Source: Streptomyces sp. P3
GTDB taxonomy: Bacteria; Actinomycetota; Actinomycetes; Streptomycetales; Streptomycetaceae
NCBI RefSeq assembly: GCF_003032475.1
Contig: NZ_CP028369.1
Coordinates: forward strand, 1 to 64,000
Length of the DNA stretch: 64,000 nt
Direction of reading: 5' to 3'
Below the pieces are notes generated by a model. It was not told where the DNA came from, did not search any database, and saw nothing but the letters and a program-made list of their open reading frames with translations. Shown here piece after piece: positions 62,612 to 64,000 of the stretch (position 1 is the stretch's first letter; every line of letters begins with the position of its first letter). A program made the translations under genes and the position numbers.

Positions 62612-63652
62612 ATGCCCGAACTGCGTGTCGTGGCCGTCTCGAATGACGGCACACGGCTGGTGCTGAAGGCTGCGGACAGCACGGAGTACACGCTTCCGAT
62701 CGACGAGCGTCTGCGCGCCGCCGTACGCGGCGACCGTCCCCGCCTCGGCCAGATCGAGATCGAGGTGGAGAGCCATCTCCGCCCCCGCGACATCCAGGCG
62801 CGTATACGTGCCGGTGCCACCGCGGAAGAAGTCGCCCAGACGGCCGGCATCCCCGTCGACCGTGTGCGCCGCTTCGAAGGCCCCGTGCTGGCCGAACGCG
62901 CCTTCATGGCCGAGCGGGCCCGGAAGACTCCGGTCCGTCGGCCCGGCGAGAACGCCGGACCCCAACTGGGCGAGGCCGTCCAGGAGCGGCTGCTGCTGCG
63001 CGGCGCCGACAAGGACACCGTCCAGTGGGACTCGTGGCGCCGTGACGACGGCACCTGGGAGGTCCTGCTCGTCTACCTGGTAGCGGGGGAACCGCATTCG
63101 GCGAGCTGGACGTACGACCCGCCCCGGCGGCTCGTCCAGGCCGTCGACGACGAAGCGCGTTCGCTGATCGGCGAGTCCGACGACCTGGCCGCTCCGGAGC
63201 CCAGCTTTCCGTTCGTCCCGCGCATCGCCCGGCTGCCGCGCGACCGGCCGCTGGACCGCGCCCTCGACCGGGAACGGCCCAGCCCGCCGGCCCCGCCGTC
63301 CGAGCCGTCCGAGGAGGTCGGCGAGCGTGAACGCGACTCGCTGACCAGCCTGTTGGAGGCGGTGCCGAGCTTCCGTGGCGACATGGTCGTCCCCGAGCGC
63401 CCGGCAGATCCCGTCACGGAGGAACCGGACGAACAGGAGCCCGAGGTCGAGGAGCCGCCGGCGCCCGCCGCCTCGGCCGGCTCCGCCTACGCGGACGTCC
63501 TCATGCCCCGTTCCGTCGGCAGCCACCGCGACCGTCTCGTCGGCGCCACCGACCGTCAGGCCGAGGCGGACGGCGTCCGTCCGGGCCGTCGGGCCGCGGT
63601 GCCGAGCTGGGACGAGATCGTGTTCGGCACCCGGCGCAAGAAGCAGGAGTGA
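62612..63652 (+). CDS. sepH: Cell division protein SepH (DUF3071), 346 aa
   Basis: N-terminal DUF3071 domain MPELRVVAVSNDGTRLVLK...LPIDERLRAAVRGDRPR with a helix-turn-helix-like segment ATAEEVAQTAGIPVDRVRRFEGP (about 65-90), a second conserved segment with WDSWRRDDGTWEVLLVYL, then a long disordered Pro/Glu-rich region and the conserved end SWDEIVFGTRRKK. SepH binds FtsZ and stimulates Z-ring assembly in Streptomyces. GGGAGG upstream of the ATG fixes the start. Monocistronic, followed by a terminator. Confidence 0.94.
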   Translation: MPELRVVAVSNDGTRLVLKAADSTEYTLPIDERLRAAVRGDRPRLGQIEIEVESHLRPRDIQARIRAGATAEEVAQTAGIPVDRVRRFEGPVLAERAFMAERARKTPVRRPGENAGPQLGEAVQERLLLRGADKDTVQWDSWRRDDGTWEVLLVYLVAGEPHSASWTYDPPRRLVQAVDDEARSLIGESDDLAAPEPSFPFVPRIARLPRDRPLDRALDRERPSPPAPPSEPSEEVGERERDSLTSLLEAVPSFRGDMVVPERPADPVTEEPDEQEPEVEEPPAPAASAGSAYADVLMPRSVGSHRDRLVGATDRQAEADGVRPGRRAAVPSWDEIVFGTRRKKQE

Positions 63653-63727
63653 CCGGGTCCTCGGACCAGCCCTGCGGGGCGTCGGCCGGTGCGCCGACAC
63701 CGGCGCGCACGGCGCTGTCTACACACA

Positions 63728-63760
63728 AGGAGGGCCGCACCCGTTCGGTGCGGCCCTCCT
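63728..63760. terminator. Bidirectional terminator between sepH and sulfurtransferase
   Basis: Perfect 14-bp stem AGGAGGGCCGCACC / GGTGCGGCCCTCCT around a 5-base loop, between convergent genes. Confidence 0.85.
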
Positions 63761-63780
63761 GTGCTGCCCGACCGACGGGA

Positions 63781-64000
63781 TCACTGGGGGTCCGGGCCCA
63801 CGGCGACCGGCCGGGACGGGTCCGAGGACCACTGCGACCAGGATCCGACATACAGGGCCGCGGGAATGCCGGCGACGGCCAGGGCGAGCACCTCGTGCGC
63901 GCCGGAGACGCCCGAGCCGCAGTAGACGCCGACCTCGGCGTCGTCGGACGCCCCCAGACCCTTGAAGCGGTCCCTCAGGTCCTCCGGGGGCAGGAACCGG
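63781..64000 (-). CDS. Rhodanese-like sulfurtransferase (3' end only)
   Basis: The last 72 codons are present: PPEDLRDRFKGLGASDDAEVGVYCGSGVSG with the catalytic Cys loop CGSGVSG, then LALAVAGIPAALYVGSWSQWSSDPSRPV. This is the second rhodanese domain of a two-domain thiosulfate/3-mercaptopyruvate sulfurtransferase (SseA type). It transfers sulfane sulfur to an acceptor. The remainder lies beyond the right edge. Confidence 0.92.
   Translation of the reverse strand, partial: RFLPPEDLRDRFKGLGASDDAEVGVYCGSGVSGAHEVLALAVAGIPAALYVGSWSQWSSDPSRPVAVGPDPQ

Overview
The window is high-GC actinobacterial DNA that reads as a Streptomyces chromosome. Codon use is strongly GC3-biased, GTG starts are frequent, and the right half carries the block cutS-cutR / inositol monophosphatase / hemH / MFS / FAD oxidase / sepH together with dut, DUF3710, DUF3093, DUF3159 and DUF4193 genes, all typical of Streptomyces core genome. 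The left half (1 to about 38.5 kb) is an accessory biosynthetic locus.

Left region, 1-38,484: a lipopeptide-type nonribosomal peptide synthetase (NRPS) cluster that runs off the left edge. Two complete giant synthetases (29334..16429 and 16429..419, minus strand) and the start of a third give nine complete C-A-T modules plus the C domain of module 10. There is no E, MT or TE domain in the visible part. The first C domain is a starter-type domain. Hand-read A-domain codes give Ser-Ser-Asp-Val-Gly-Asn-(Trp-like)-(Phe-like)-Gly for residues 1-9. Six internal C domains (modules 2, 3, 4, 7, 8, 9) have dual condensation/epimerisation features, which would make residues 1-3 and 6-8 D-configured. Upstream is an acyl-starter operon (fatty-acyl-AMP ligase, two divergent acyl-CoA dehydrogenases, ACP) for activating and desaturating the lipid tail. 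Two plus-strand oxygenases, a P450 and a JmjC/cupin Fe(II) dioxygenase, share an inverted-repeat element about 160 nt upstream of their starts.

Boundary, about 38.5-39.9 kb: a scar of three decayed minus-strand fragments. These are a tyrosine integrase fragment joined to the C-terminus of an acetaldehyde dehydrogenase (dmpF-like), followed by a frameshifted, 3'-truncated 4-hydroxy-2-oxovalerate aldolase (dmpG-like). It probably marks the right edge of the acquired cluster.

Right region, 39.97-64 kb: core genes. A TRAM-domain rRNA methyltransferase is followed by potassium-related genes (KimA-like permease, a 31-residue membrane peptide, two TrkA-type proteins, and KdpDE without the pump genes). 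Then come a dut operon, a DUF4193 operon, the CutRS two-component system, coproporphyrin ferrochelatase, an inositol monophosphatase, an MFS transporter with an ALO-type FAD oxidase, the division protein SepH, and the end of a sulfurtransferase gene cut by the window edge. Several strong hairpin terminators separate the units.

All motif, code and start-site assignments were read by eye; no alignment or database search was run.
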